A stretch of 64,000 nucleotides of DNA from Elusimicrobiota bacterium (GTDB lineage Bacteria > Elusimicrobiota > UBA8919): positions 839,186-903,185 of the forward strand of contig JAQUMH010000001.1 in assembly GCA_028718185.1 (NCBI GenBank), written 5' to 3'. Positions within the stretch are counted from its first letter, which is position 1. Each line of letters opens with the position of its first letter. A program made the translations under genes and the position numbers. A model generated the notes under the pieces. The model had not been told where the DNA came from. It saw only the letters and a list, made by a program, of their open reading frames with translations, and ran no database searches. Of the stretch, positions 1 to 9,053 are shown one piece after another.

Positions 1-227
1 GATTTACCTGATGATTCAGGTCCGTAAAGTTCAATAATTCTGCCTTTCGGAATTCCGCCTACACCAATTGCAATATCAAGCCCGATAATACCTGTGGGAA
101 TTACTTCAACCTTCTGGTGCGGACTTTCTCCAAGACGCATTATTGCACCTTTACCGTATTCTTTCTCTATTTGCGACAACGCTAAATCCAACGCCTTTTC
201 CTTATCTGATTTTTCTGCTTTTGCCAT
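1..227 (-). CDS. recA: RecA recombinase, N-terminal part (cut by left window edge)
   Basis: The reverse strand from 227 reads [17 protein letters not shown] and continues through a typical RecA N-terminus to the Walker A motif GPESSGKS, where the window ends. About 75 residues are visible out of the usual 340 or so. The start is fixed by a strong GGAGGA ribosome site a few bases upstream of the ATG. RecA polymerises on single-stranded DNA for homologous recombination and SOS induction. The gene is not truncated biologically as far as can be seen; it simply runs off position 1. Confidence 0.96.
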   Translation of the reverse strand, partial: MAKAEKSDKEKALDLALSQIEKEYGKGAIMRLGESPHQKVEVIPTGIIGLDIAIGVGGIPKGRIIELYGPESSGK

Positions 228-271
228 TAAGTCCTCCGTTGAAAATATCACATCTTTAACTTTAAGTCTTT

Positions 272-300
272 ATTATATTAAGATTCCTCAATAAAAGCAA
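272..300 (-). promoter_or_regulatory. Probable recA promoter
   Basis: On the minus strand a perfect -10 TATAAT (277-272) lies 17 bp downstream of a weak -35 TTGCTT (300-295). Transcription would start about 40 bases before the recA ATG. Confidence 0.5.
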
Positions 301-386
301 GTAAAAAGATTTTTAACCTTTACACTCTAAAAATATTACTGCTAAAAATATTCAAAATTGTAGAAATCACTATAAAACTAAGGACC

Positions 387-411
387 ATTATTCAGACAGT
401 GTCTGAATAAT
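387..411. promoter_or_regulatory. 12-bp-arm palindrome upstream of recA
   Basis: ATTATTCAGACA, one G, then TGTCTGAATAAT: a perfect inverted repeat with 12-base arms. No T-run follows on either strand, so it does not look like a terminator. It lies about 160 bp upstream of the recA start and downstream of the protease gene, and could be a repressor operator. The rest of the 228-573 gap holds the recA promoter and a degenerate dispersed repeat (463-515). Confidence 0.4.
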
Positions 412-462
412 TGGTATAGCATGATGAGTCAAGAAGATTCTTTTCACATATTATTCAAGATT

Positions 463-515
463 CGAGAAGAAAGTGTTGCAAAATCACTTCAAATTTTCAA
501 TGCAAGATTCTGGTG
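463..515. repeat. Degenerate ~53-bp dispersed repeat, copy 1
   Basis: This stretch ends in TTTTCAATGCAAGATT and resembles 46181-46233 over about 53 bases, starting from GAGAAG. Both copies are intergenic. Confidence 0.4.
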
Positions 516-573
516 GATTATGGAGAAGTCATATTCATATTAACCAAATCAACCACATCCCTCAATTTACTAT

Positions 574-1431
574 TTATTCTAACTTTATTCCTTGTTCCTT
601 TATAAATTCCTGAAGTTCTGAAACACTTATAGCCTCTCCTATCATAACTTGTGATAATTCCCTGTAATAAATCAAAATATCTGCAACAATCTGAGCTTCA
701 GAGTAATTAACCTTTTCTCCATTACTATTTGTAGCTGAATATATCATCCCTGATGGGTTATTTGCAAGTGCTTTTATCGCTGAATCAATGTACTCTGTAA
801 GAGGAGCATGTTTACTTACAACAATTCCAATTACTTTATCATCATTGGCTCTAAAAAGAGGACCGCCAGAATTCCCCGGATTAAATGCACCATTTACAAC
901 TATATGTTTTACAAAACCTTTTTTGTCATTTCTGGGATACGAAGAATATCCAGATATGTGTCCAACTGATAAAAGTGGGGCAGGACCATTATAACCTAAA
1001 GGGAAACCCCAAGTTAACACTTCATTCCCTACAAGAATATCTTCGGAAGATAAAACAAGACCACCATCTAGTTTGTTTTCAGGTATTAACATAGATAAAT
1101 CTCTGTTTTCATCATGTAATATATTTTTTATTTTAATTATTTCATTAAAAGGTGAAATTATTATAATGTTAGAATTATTTCCTCCCCGAACTACATGTTC
1201 ATTTGTTACCAATGGACCATTTTTTAACAGAAACGCGGTTCCTTTCATAGAATTGCTTTTATTAATAATCATATAAACGGACTTGACACATTGTCTATTA
1301 GTTTCTCCTGCAGCATCTAATAACCATTTGGTCGATATAGGAATATTTTCATCTGATAAACAAATTTTACTGTAAAACAAAAGCACAACTATTACATAAA
1401 AATAAACTAATAAAATTTTTATAGTTTTCAC
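574..1431 (-). CDS. Secreted trypsin-like serine protease (S1C/HtrA-like, no PDZ)
   Basis: The protein has 285 residues, with a hydrophobic signal or anchor at about 5-25 and then a trypsin-fold domain. The catalytic triad is visible: His79 in TNEHVVRGG, Asp111 in NRDLSML and Ser188 in NPGNSGGPL. These are the motifs of HtrA/Deg proteases, but no PDZ domain follows; the last 80 residues are helical and unassigned. The start is GTG, preceded by AGGAGG. It probably acts on proteins in the cell envelope. The next gene downstream is recA across a 346-bp gap, so it appears monocistronic. The fold is secure; the substrate is unknown. Confidence 0.85.
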   Translation of the reverse strand: MKTIKILLVYFYVIVVLLFYSKICLSDENIPISTKWLLDAAGETNRQCVKSVYMIINKSNSMKGTAFLLKNGPLVTNEHVVRGGNNSNIIIISPFNEIIKIKNILHDENRDLSMLIPENKLDGGLVLSSEDILVGNEVLTWGFPLGYNGPAPLLSVGHISGYSSYPRNDKKGFVKHIVVNGAFNPGNSGGPLFRANDDKVIGIVVSKHAPLTEYIDSAIKALANNPSGMIYSATNSNGEKVNYSEAQIVADILIYYRELSQVMIGEAISVSELQEFIKEQGIKLE

Positions 1432-1598
1432 TGCTCCTCCTAATAAAATTTATAATTTAAAAACTTTGTTTAACTTATTCTAAAAATATAACTATCAAAT
1501 TCGGTCAAAGTTGGAGAAATCAGAACAATTTAATATTTACTTCCTTGTTAGATCAACAAATAAATCAAGCCTATAATTTTTCTTCATTTTATCATTTC

Positions 1599-2720
1599 TT
1601 ATTTGTCTTGTTTGACTATTTTTCTTGATACATTTACTATTTCTTGGCCTTCTTCAAGAGTGATAAATCCATTTTCCAGAAGTTTGTTTAAAATTTCAAT
1701 TTCAAGCACAATTATATTATATCCACCAACAAGTACTCCACCTACTTCTTGGGAACTTTTAAGTACTTCGTCTGCCTGCTGAATAGTTATATATTTATTT
1801 TGTATTAGTTTATTGATAAATACTTCAGCAAATTTCAATATATTTATTCCACCAAAAAGTACTCCTCTCTTTTCTGATTCTACTATTTTTTTTATTTCTT
1901 CAGCATCTTTTTGTGTGATGAACCCCTTGTAATATGTCATAATAAAAATTGAATTTGAAAGTGTTATTGGATCATATTCACCAATTAAAATACCAGATGC
2001 AGGTAAGTCTTTTAACCATGGTTTATTAGTAGCCTGCCCTGTTTCAGCACATAAATTGTTCGTTCCAAATAAGTTTAATGAGAACTTTAATGAATTTATA
2101 TTTGATTTTCTTTTTACCTTCTTTTTTATATTGTTATAGATTTTTATAAAGATAGAATTTGATTCAGTCTTGGGGTTAATCTGAGTAATAATATTCCAAT
2201 TTCTACTTTTTGTATTTACTGAACAAGAATAGTCATTACCAATCTCCTTTATATAATTTTTCAATCTGAATTCATATTCTATATTGGAATTTACTTGAAT
2301 ACACTCGATCTTCTGATAGAAACATTTTGGCGAATAATCTTTGACTTTGATATTTTTTTCTAATGTTTCTGGATTATATTTTATTTCTTTTGATACTATC
2401 ACATTATCTTTTAGCAGCAATCTGAACATTGTTTCAAGGTCATAATCTTCTTTAGTTCCTTCATTCTTTACTATTATTTTCACATATGGAATTTTATCAC
2501 TTAGATTCGGAACTTCAAAATCTCCTATTTTTTCTTCTTTTATAAGTCCTGTATTGACTATTATAAGTGGAATTATATTAGGTTTTTTTTCTGGTAAAAA
2601 TATTACTTGAAATATTATAGTACTAATAGCCCCTACTATAACTAGGAATAAAGGATGCTTGAATATTGATTTCTTCTCGCTCAGACTATCCGTGACGACT
2701 TTAGGCTTTGTCATAACCAT
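1599..2720 (-). CDS. Membrane-anchored protein with three 42-residue C-terminal repeats
   Basis: The protein has 373 residues. One transmembrane helix lies at about 23-42, followed by a region of beta character (50-230) and then three tandem repeats of about 42 residues at 243-285, 286-327 and 328-369. Each repeat starts with GhLhG (GILIGEY, GVLFGGIN, GVLVGGYN) and carries a central (F/Y)IT motif (GFIT, KYIT, GFIT) before a helix. The repeats resemble no family I can name with certainty. A second ATG lies two codons in (MTKPKV). There is no clear operon partner. The N-terminal anchor suggests most of the protein lies outside the cytoplasm, but the topology is inferred. Confidence 0.6.
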   Translation of the reverse strand: MVMTKPKVVTDSLSEKKSIFKHPLFLVIVGAISTIIFQVIFLPEKKPNIIPLIIVNTGLIKEEKIGDFEVPNLSDKIPYVKIIVKNEGTKEDYDLETMFRLLLKDNVIVSKEIKYNPETLEKNIKVKDYSPKCFYQKIECIQVNSNIEYEFRLKNYIKEIGNDYSCSVNTKSRNWNIITQINPKTESNSIFIKIYNNIKKKVKRKSNINSLKFSLNLFGTNNLCAETGQATNKPWLKDLPASGILIGEYDPITLSNSIFIMTYYKGFITQKDAEEIKKIVESEKRGVLFGGINILKFAEVFINKLIQNKYITIQQADEVLKSSQEVGGVLVGGYNIIVLEIEILNKLLENGFITLEEGQEIVNVSRKIVKQDK

Positions 2721-2963
2721 TCCAACTTTTTATATTTTTATTATTGGCAACTTCTGTTCAAATATGGCACAATCAGAACAAAATTTAAAATGCAACCTTT
2801 CTTGCAATAACCATTAATATAATTTTATATCTTTTTTAACGGAAATTCAATATAAATAAAACCAACGGTTTTGTTTTGGGATTTTTCTGGCAAGATTCCA
2901 ACTTGAGAAATTGTAGAACAACTAAGAATATTTTTTGTTAGACTTAACAAAACACATAATAAA

Positions 2964-4058
2964 TTAAAACACTATAATACTTCCAATAATTTCGCTTGTA
3001 ACTTCTTCTTGGACTGCTGTAACAGCTACCGAAGTCTTCAAGTTTATTAATTCTTTTTTTATTATCTGATTCGGGGTTGCAACTGATTCTAAAATAGTAT
3101 CTATAAACTCTACATCTTTAATCATCTCTAAAATATGTTTTCCGATATTACCTTCAATTGGTATTGAAAGGATACCGCAGGCAGGACTGTTTATATAAAC
3201 AATTTTATTGTCCTGGTCTAAAAATATTACGCCCTCTGCAAAGTTTTTCCCTATTGACTGCAAGAAATAAGAGAATTTCGCCCGGGTAAAAGATAATTTC
3301 TCTTCGTAAGAGGTATAGTTCTTTTTTACTGTTTCCATTGTCGCTAAAAGAACTTTTGCCAGAACGCCTATTTCATCGTTTCTCTTGCTAATGTTATTAA
3401 ATAACGGTTCGTCATATTTTTCATTAGCAATCGCATCTGAAAGCACCGTTAATTCATTAATCCCTTTACCCACCCTGAAAGATATAATATAAACTCCGAT
3501 AGCAACTAAAGTAAGCATCAAAACCAGTACAATAATTATTTTTTCCTTGTAAGAATTCATGGCAGTTTTAACCGATTCAGATGAAAAATCAACTCTTAAA
3601 AATGCAACTTTTTTCATATTTAGAAAAATTGGCATTGAAAAAACATAATATTCATTAGTAATATCCTGATATGTCTGAACAAGCAAATTATTTGACAATG
3701 TAATATTTTTTGATATAAAGTCATCTTTCATAATTTGACCTATTTCCGATTTTTCACTATTAACACTTACTCTCGCTTCTGAATCTAAAATCATTACTTT
3801 TATAACATCCGGAAGTTTTTTTATCCTATCAACGTATGATAACAATAAAATATCATCTTTTGACTCTTTCGCATCGGAACAGGACGAGGCATATATTTGA
3901 ACGATTGTTTTGGTATTTGAGAAAAATTGTTCCATTAAAATATTTTTCTGATAAAAATACATAATTATCCCTAAACCAACTATAAGTACGAAAAAATATA
4001 CAATTTGCGTGACTGTCAGTTTAAGAATGATACTGTTTTTTTTTGGATTAGATAACAT
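2964..4058 (-). CDS. HAMP-PAS membrane sensor lacking an output domain
   Basis: The protein has 364 residues: TM1 (about 13-35), an extracytoplasmic sensor region of about 135 residues, TM2 (about 173-194), a HAMP linker (about 195-250) and one PAS domain (about 265-364). The layout is that of a sensor kinase, but the protein stops right at the end of the PAS core (IIGSIIVF), with no HisKA, HATPase, GGDEF or methyl-accepting domain. No kinase-like frame continues downstream. It is the last gene after tadC in the pilus operon (93 bp gap), so it may sense a signal for pilus control by protein contact. The domains are well supported; the role is inferred. Confidence 0.7.
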   Translation of the reverse strand: MLSNPKKNSIILKLTVTQIVYFFVLIVGLGIIMYFYQKNILMEQFFSNTKTIVQIYASSCSDAKESKDDILLLSYVDRIKKLPDVIKVMILDSEARVSVNSEKSEIGQIMKDDFISKNITLSNNLLVQTYQDITNEYYVFSMPIFLNMKKVAFLRVDFSSESVKTAMNSYKEKIIIVLVLMLTLVAIGVYIISFRVGKGINELTVLSDAIANEKYDEPLFNNISKRNDEIGVLAKVLLATMETVKKNYTSYEEKLSFTRAKFSYFLQSIGKNFAEGVIFLDQDNKIVYINSPACGILSIPIEGNIGKHILEMIKDVEFIDTILESVATPNQIIKKELINLKTSVAVTAVQEEVTSEIIGSIIVF

Positions 4059-4074
4059 AATTAGCTAAGTTTTA

Positions 4075-4099
4075 GCAGAGCTAACGCTCTGCGGCTACA
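4075..4099. repeat. Hairpin repeat with CTACA tail (family A)
   Basis: Stem GCAGAGC, loop TAA, stem GCTCTGC, then GGCTACA. This is a copy of the intergenic hairpin family described in the findings. It lies between tadC and the sensor gene. Confidence 0.55.
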
Positions 4100-4151
4100 A
4101 TTTAACTTATGAAACAATCATAAAGTTAGAAATGGTTTTCATAAACAAAAA

Positions 4152-5027
4152 TCACTTAAATGCGCCTCCTAAATATTGTAATACAATTGGACCAAACAAC
4201 ATTAAAAATATTGAAGGTAATATACAAAAAATTAGCGGGAATAACATTTTTATAGGTGCTTGCTGTGCCATTTTTTCGGCAAGTTGAAATCTTTTTACTC
4301 TCATCTGTTCTGATTGAACCCGCAAAACCGGACCTAATGAAGAACCGAGCTTTTCTGCCTGGACAAGCGCTGTAATTACTGTGGAGAGGTTCGGTTCTTG
4401 TACCCGTGCTATCATGTCCTTCATTGAAGCCATTCGTGATTGCCCAAGCCGCATACCTCGCTGCATAATTACAAATTCTTCTATTAGCGGTGATTTTTCT
4501 GTTTTAGAAATTACTTTGCTTATTGATGCTGTAAAATCAACCCCTGCTTCCATTGAAAGTGTAATTAAATCCAGTATATCCGGTAGTGTTCTGACAATTA
4601 AACGATGCCTTTTTTTAGTTAAATCACTTAAATATAATTTCGGTAAGAACCCCCCTATAGCTAAAGATATAAACATTACCATTAAATTTGTTTTTTTAAG
4701 AAACATAAGTTCCATCATTAAAAAACCTGCTGCACATATTAGAGTAATGGCAAGATAACTGTCAGGTGTCATATCCTGTGGATTACCTGCCATATCTAAT
4801 TGTTTTTTTATTATCTCACGCTGTTTAACAAGCCATCCCCAATTTATTCCTGATACCCATTTTACAATGGCTTCAACAACAGTATTGGAAAGCTGGGTAA
4901 GCGTTTGCTTAGGAGACGGTTGATTGCTAAAACGCTTTTTTAAATTAACAATTTCGCCTTCCGGCCAAAAATTAAAGGCAACAATGAAGACAAACCCTCC
5001 GATAATTAATGAAATAATATACGCCAT
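4152..5027 (-). CDS. tadC: TadC-like pilus assembly membrane protein
   Basis: The protein has 291 residues and a type II secretion F domain at about 140-265. Hydrophobic segments lie near 4-20, 92-130 and 261-280. The region around DILDLITLSMEAGVDF is typical of TadC. With TadB it forms the inner-membrane platform on which the TadA ATPase drives Flp-type pilus extension or secretion. It follows tadB with a gap of 5 bp and is clearly co-transcribed. No strong ribosome site is visible, which suggests coupling to tadB translation. Confidence 0.9.
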   Translation of the reverse strand: MAYIISLIIGGFVFIVAFNFWPEGEIVNLKKRFSNQPSPKQTLTQLSNTVVEAIVKWVSGINWGWLVKQREIIKKQLDMAGNPQDMTPDSYLAITLICAAGFLMMELMFLKKTNLMVMFISLAIGGFLPKLYLSDLTKKRHRLIVRTLPDILDLITLSMEAGVDFTASISKVISKTEKSPLIEEFVIMQRGMRLGQSRMASMKDMIARVQEPNLSTVITALVQAEKLGSSLGPVLRVQSEQMRVKRFQLAEKMAQQAPIKMLFPLIFCILPSIFLMLFGPIVLQYLGGAFK

Positions 5028-5032
5028 AATAT

Positions 5033-5923
5033 TTATATATCTATTGTTACGATTTTTTTTATGATTAAGCCGCCTATGGCAATCATTGTTAGAACTACAA
5101 GTATTATTATATAACCGAAAAATGTAGTAAACATCGGTCTCATCAAATCCGGGTCAATCAGATAAATAAAAAACGACAATGCAAAAGGAAGCGAGGCTGT
5201 AATAAACCCTGAAAGCTTTCCCTGCGCGGTAAGAGATTCTATTTTACCCTGCATCTCGTTCCTTTTTCTCATTGTTTCAGAAAGTGTAATTAATGCTTCC
5301 GACATATTGCCGCCTGTTTCCCTCGCAATATTTATGGCAGTCATTGCTATCCTCATTTCTTTGGATTTTTTAAGCCGTTCTGAAAGATTATTTAACGCTT
5401 TTTCCATTTCAATACCAAGTTTCAACTCCTGATTTACCGTATTGAATTCTTCTGATAATGGTGATTGTCCCTGCTGGGATATGACTTCAATCGCCTGGGC
5501 AAATGACTGCCCGCTCCGAAGAGAATTGGAAATTAAAACCAAGCCATCCGAGAGCTGCTTGTCTACAAGTTTAAGTCTTTTGTTTTCAGCACGTTTTAAA
5601 AGAAACTCAGGGAAGAAAAAACCAAAAAACCCAAAAACAATTGCAAAAAATACTTTTGTTGTTAAAATATAGCCAATCAGTAAGAAAACCATAAGGGAAA
5701 AAATTTTCAGTTTCTTTGCTTGCGGTGATTTGGGGTCTTCTGCGAACCGGGAAATCATCAGTTTAATTGACGGGATTTTCTTAACACCATCCTCAGCAAA
5801 ATGCTTTACTTCTTTAATTTTATCACCGGTAAGAATATTACTAGTAAGAAGTTTAACGGTAATTAAAAAGAAAAACCCAAACACACAAACAATAATTAAA
5901 AAAGTAAAGGTAATTATTAACAT
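5033..5923 (-). CDS. tadB: TadB-like pilus assembly membrane protein
   Basis: The protein has 296 residues and the TadB/GspF-type domain at about 120-245 (LVLISNSLRSGQSFAQAIEV, ARETGGNMSEAL). Transmembrane segments lie at the N-terminus (3-25), in the middle (about 75-107) and in the C-terminal 55 residues. It is the platform partner of TadC and contacts the ATPase. It sits between tadZ::tadA and tadC in one operon. Confidence 0.9.
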   Translation of the reverse strand: MLIITFTFLIIVCVFGFFFLITVKLLTSNILTGDKIKEVKHFAEDGVKKIPSIKLMISRFAEDPKSPQAKKLKIFSLMVFLLIGYILTTKVFFAIVFGFFGFFFPEFLLKRAENKRLKLVDKQLSDGLVLISNSLRSGQSFAQAIEVISQQGQSPLSEEFNTVNQELKLGIEMEKALNNLSERLKKSKEMRIAMTAINIARETGGNMSEALITLSETMRKRNEMQGKIESLTAQGKLSGFITASLPFALSFFIYLIDPDLMRPMFTTFFGYIIILVVLTMIAIGGLIIKKIVTIDI

Positions 5924-5984
5924 ATTTTTCCCTGAATCCTGTGTGCTGAGTACTGAATCCTATGTTCTGTATTCTGTGTGCTAT

Positions 5985-8132
5985 CTATGCTCCAAATATC
6001 CCCATATCCAGCACAATACCATGTGATTTAATTTCACCGGTAAATGACGGTACAAGTCCTGTGGGACTAAAATCTCCCAACACTTTACCGTTTTTTTCAA
6101 TTCCTGTTTGTTTATAAAGAAATATATCGGAAAGGGTAACCGTGTCATTTTCAAGCCCTGTTACCTCAGTAACATGAGTAATCTTTCTTGTCCCATCCGA
6201 AAATCGTGATATCTGAACAATAATATCTATAGCAGACGAAATCTGGTTTCTGATCGCTGATGTAGGTAAATCCATTCCTGCCATTAAAATAAGTGTTTCC
6301 AAACGGGATAAACAATCGCGCGGAGTGTTTGAGTGAATAGTTGTAAGCGAGCCGTCATGACCGGTATTCATCGCCTGGAGCATATCTAACGCTTCGCCGC
6401 CGCGACATTCGCCAATAACAATCCTGTCAGGCCGCATACGGAGAGAGTTTATCAGAAGCCGCCTGATAGTAATTTCACCTGCACCTTCAATATTTGGCGG
6501 CCGGCTTTCAAGCCTGATACAATGTTCCTGCGGAAGCTGAAGTTCTGCGGCGTCCTCAATTGTTAAAATTCTTTCATCAGCCTGAATAAAACTTGATAAA
6601 ATATTCAATAATGTCGTTTTACCGCTGCCTGTCCCGCCTGAAATAATTATATTTTTCCGCAATTGAACACATATCCTTAAAAACTCAACCATTTCTTTGG
6701 TAACTGAATTGAAATCAATCAGATTTTTAAATACAAGTCTTTCTTTTGAAAATTTTCTGATTGTAAGACAGGGACCGACAAGTGATAACGGGGGTATTAC
6801 TGCATTAACACGGCTGCCGTCTTTAAGACGGGCATCTACTAAAGGAGATGCTTCATCAATCCGCCGTCCTAACGGTGTGACAATCCGTTCAATAACATTT
6901 AAAAGCTGCTGGTCTGTACTAAACTTCTTATCTGATAAAAATATTTTTCCTTTACGTTCTATGTAAATCCTGTCGCGGCCATTAACCATGATTTCCGTAA
7001 TTGACGAATCCCTTAATAAATCTTCAAGAGGACCTAACCCGAGCGACTGGTCTAAAACTTCCGTAACTATCCGTGTCCTGTCAATACGACTAGTAAGTTC
7101 TTCACCTTCTGCATCTAATATCTTTTCAATCGCTTTTTGAATTATCTGCCGCATCTCTGTCATTTTTTGCTTGTCATTAGAAGGAGTAAGTTCCATTTTC
7201 CTTTCTTTCATTTCTTCGACAAGTTTATTATATACCCGCATTTTTAACTCTTCGGTTTCGATTGCCGGATTAGTAACCGTCTCTGTCTTTACTATTTCTA
7301 CTTCCCTTTCTTTTCTTAATAGACGATGTTCGTTTCTTACCTGTTCCATTGTATCTTTAAAACTAACAGTTTCGTCAGAGTGTTTTTCCTGGGAAACTTT
7401 TTCTTTAACAATTGCTTCTACAATTGAAAAAATTCCTTTGGAAAAAGAAACTTTTGGCGATGCTATTACTGCCGGAACACCTGTATTTATTGAAGAGACT
7501 GCTGAAGCGATGTCAAAAGGTATTAGCCAGGATGGCTCGCGTTCAATATACTCCGTTACCTGTTCCACATTTAATCCGCCGGGAATATCTGCTTTGTTCA
7601 GAACAATCTTAATCATTTGTACAGGAAAATGATTTGAGCTGAACTGCTGATAAATCTTTTTTGCATGATAAAGAGCGGATAGTTCAGGTGTCGTAACTAA
7701 AACAACCATATCCGTATTATCAATAATAGCTATCTGCAAATCGCTAAAATCCTTGTTAATATTTATTATTACATAATCATAAATAGTTGAAAAAATCGAG
7801 ATTATTTTTTCAGCATGGGAAGGAAATATTTTGGGTACATCTGCTGATTCGGAGACTGCTGTAAGAAAATCAATACCGGATGAATGTTCGGCTACATAAC
7901 CTTTTAACATCTGTGCAGAAAGCTTATCAATAACAGGCAGTAAATTTGAAAGCGATTTTGTTTCAGGAATGGAAAGTAAGAGTGCGATTTCTCCTATTGT
8001 ATTAAAATTAAAATCTAAAAGCGCAACTCGTTTTTTGGACTGAATTTTCAATGCAATAGCAAGATTAATAGCAATCGATGTCTGACCGACACCGCCTTTA
8101 GAACCAATAACTGCTATTATTTTGGATGACAT
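5985..8132 (-). CDS. TadZ/CpaE-TadA/CpaF fusion: localisation ATPase fused to pilus motor
   Basis: The protein has 715 residues in two parts. Residues 1-245 form a MinD/ParA-type ATPase domain of the CpaE/TadZ class. Its deviant Walker [10 protein letters not shown] has Gln where the P-loop Lys would be, as is common in CpaE relatives. After a charged linker (250-330), residues 340-700 are a complete TadA/CpaF secretion ATPase: Walker [10 protein letters not shown] (499-507), Walker B near [12 protein letters not shown] (about 570) and the His box [13 protein letters not shown] (591-603). TadZ normally places the pilus machine and TadA powers it; here both are one chain. It lies between cpaB and tadB. 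No stop or frameshift separates the halves. Confidence 0.92.
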   Translation of the reverse strand: MSSKIIAVIGSKGGVGQTSIAINLAIALKIQSKKRVALLDFNFNTIGEIALLLSIPETKSLSNLLPVIDKLSAQMLKGYVAEHSSGIDFLTAVSESADVPKIFPSHAEKIISIFSTIYDYVIININKDFSDLQIAIIDNTDMVVLVTTPELSALYHAKKIYQQFSSNHFPVQMIKIVLNKADIPGGLNVEQVTEYIEREPSWLIPFDIASAVSSINTGVPAVIASPKVSFSKGIFSIVEAIVKEKVSQEKHSDETVSFKDTMEQVRNEHRLLRKEREVEIVKTETVTNPAIETEELKMRVYNKLVEEMKERKMELTPSNDKQKMTEMRQIIQKAIEKILDAEGEELTSRIDRTRIVTEVLDQSLGLGPLEDLLRDSSITEIMVNGRDRIYIERKGKIFLSDKKFSTDQQLLNVIERIVTPLGRRIDEASPLVDARLKDGSRVNAVIPPLSLVGPCLTIRKFSKERLVFKNLIDFNSVTKEMVEFLRICVQLRKNIIISGGTGSGKTTLLNILSSFIQADERILTIEDAAELQLPQEHCIRLESRPPNIEGAGEITIRRLLINSLRMRPDRIVIGECRGGEALDMLQAMNTGHDGSLTTIHSNTPRDCLSRLETLILMAGMDLPTSAIRNQISSAIDIIVQISRFSDGTRKITHVTEVTGLENDTVTLSDIFLYKQTGIEKNGKVLGDFSPTGLVPSFTGEIKSHGIVLDMGIFGA

Positions 8133-8169
8133 AATGTATGATTGAAAAAAGTTTTATGGAAGTCATTTA

Positions 8170-8219
8170 GATCCCGAATCAAGTTCGGGATGACACTGTT
8201 GAATTTTTTCAACAGTGTC
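8170..8219. repeat. Two adjacent hairpins between cpaB and tadZ::tadA
   Basis: ATCCCGAATCAAGTTCGGGAT is followed directly by GACACTGTTGAA, a T-rich loop and TTCAACAGTGTC. The second stem contains the cpaB stop codon. They could attenuate transcription or stabilise the mRNA. The first stem resembles common intergenic repeats seen in many bacteria. Confidence 0.55.
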
Positions 8220-8964
8220 ATTTTGAGAATATTCCCATAGTTGCTGCACCTATATTAACGATATTGTGATCGTTCAGCCCTCGCAATGTCAAACGTAAGA
8301 CCCCTTTTCCGGAAGCAAGTGCAACCATTTGGGATTCATATGGTGAGACTGCAATGGTTAGCGTAGGTGAAGCATCCTCTGCCGGTGCAGACATATTATC
8401 AAGACCACCTGCCGGCTGGGATTTGGTATATGTTGTACCCATTATATTTTGCTTATATGCAAGCACCAAAACATTTTGTAAAACTGTTACTGTTTTATCC
8501 TGTTCATCAAGCGTACATAGAATATCAACATAATTACCGGGTTTTATCAGCTCTGCAACACCGGATGCAACATCAACAGGAACTGAAATAGCTCTTTTGC
8601 CTTCAGGAATTATTATTGCAAGTCCTGTATCCTTGCCGGGAGTTAAAAGTTTGGTAGTGAGAATTTGTTCTCCTTCTTCGATGGGAACGGCAGTAGCATA
8701 TATGTTTAAACCTTCCTCGTTCATAAGCTGGCTGACACTATCAAGCGTTTTTGGCATTTTGTAAGCGGCAGGAACTTTTACAACATTAACCATTGAACCG
8801 GTTATTAGAGTACCTTCCGTAATATACCCTTTAGCAGTAAGAACATCTGTCATTTGCGCGCCATAACGGTATTTCGTTTCTAACGAACGGATAAGTCCAA
8901 AAGTTAAAATAACAGCAAATAGACCCAGTGCAATAGCAACTAAAAGTATCTTTTTATTTTTCAT
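8218..8964 (-). CDS. cpaB: CpaB/RcpC-like Flp pilus assembly protein
   Basis: The protein has 248 residues. An N-terminal TM (about 5-25) is followed by an SAF-type domain (about 38-110) and the CpaB core with PEGKRAISVPVDVASGVAEL and IKPGNYVDIL. CpaB is a periplasmic or outer-membrane-associated partner of the secretin in Tad pilus systems. It lies between pilB and tadZ::tadA. No secretin (cpaC), pilin or prepilin peptidase gene is in the window, so the rest of the machine must be encoded elsewhere. Confidence 0.88.
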   Translation of the reverse strand: MKNKKILLVAIALGLFAVILTFGLIRSLETKYRYGAQMTDVLTAKGYITEGTLITGSMVNVVKVPAAYKMPKTLDSVSQLMNEEGLNIYATAVPIEEGEQILTTKLLTPGKDTGLAIIIPEGKRAISVPVDVASGVAELIKPGNYVDILCTLDEQDKTVTVLQNVLVLAYKQNIMGTTYTKSQPAGGLDNMSAPAEDASPTLTIAVSPYESQMVALASGKGVLRLTLRGLNDHNIVNIGAATMGIFSK

Positions 8965-9053
8965 TTTTAATGCTTTTTAATACAGTTAATACGTGTTGGT
9001 GCGTTTTAGTGCGCGTTAGCGCATGGTGAGATAAAGCGGCGTGTTCTAATGGA

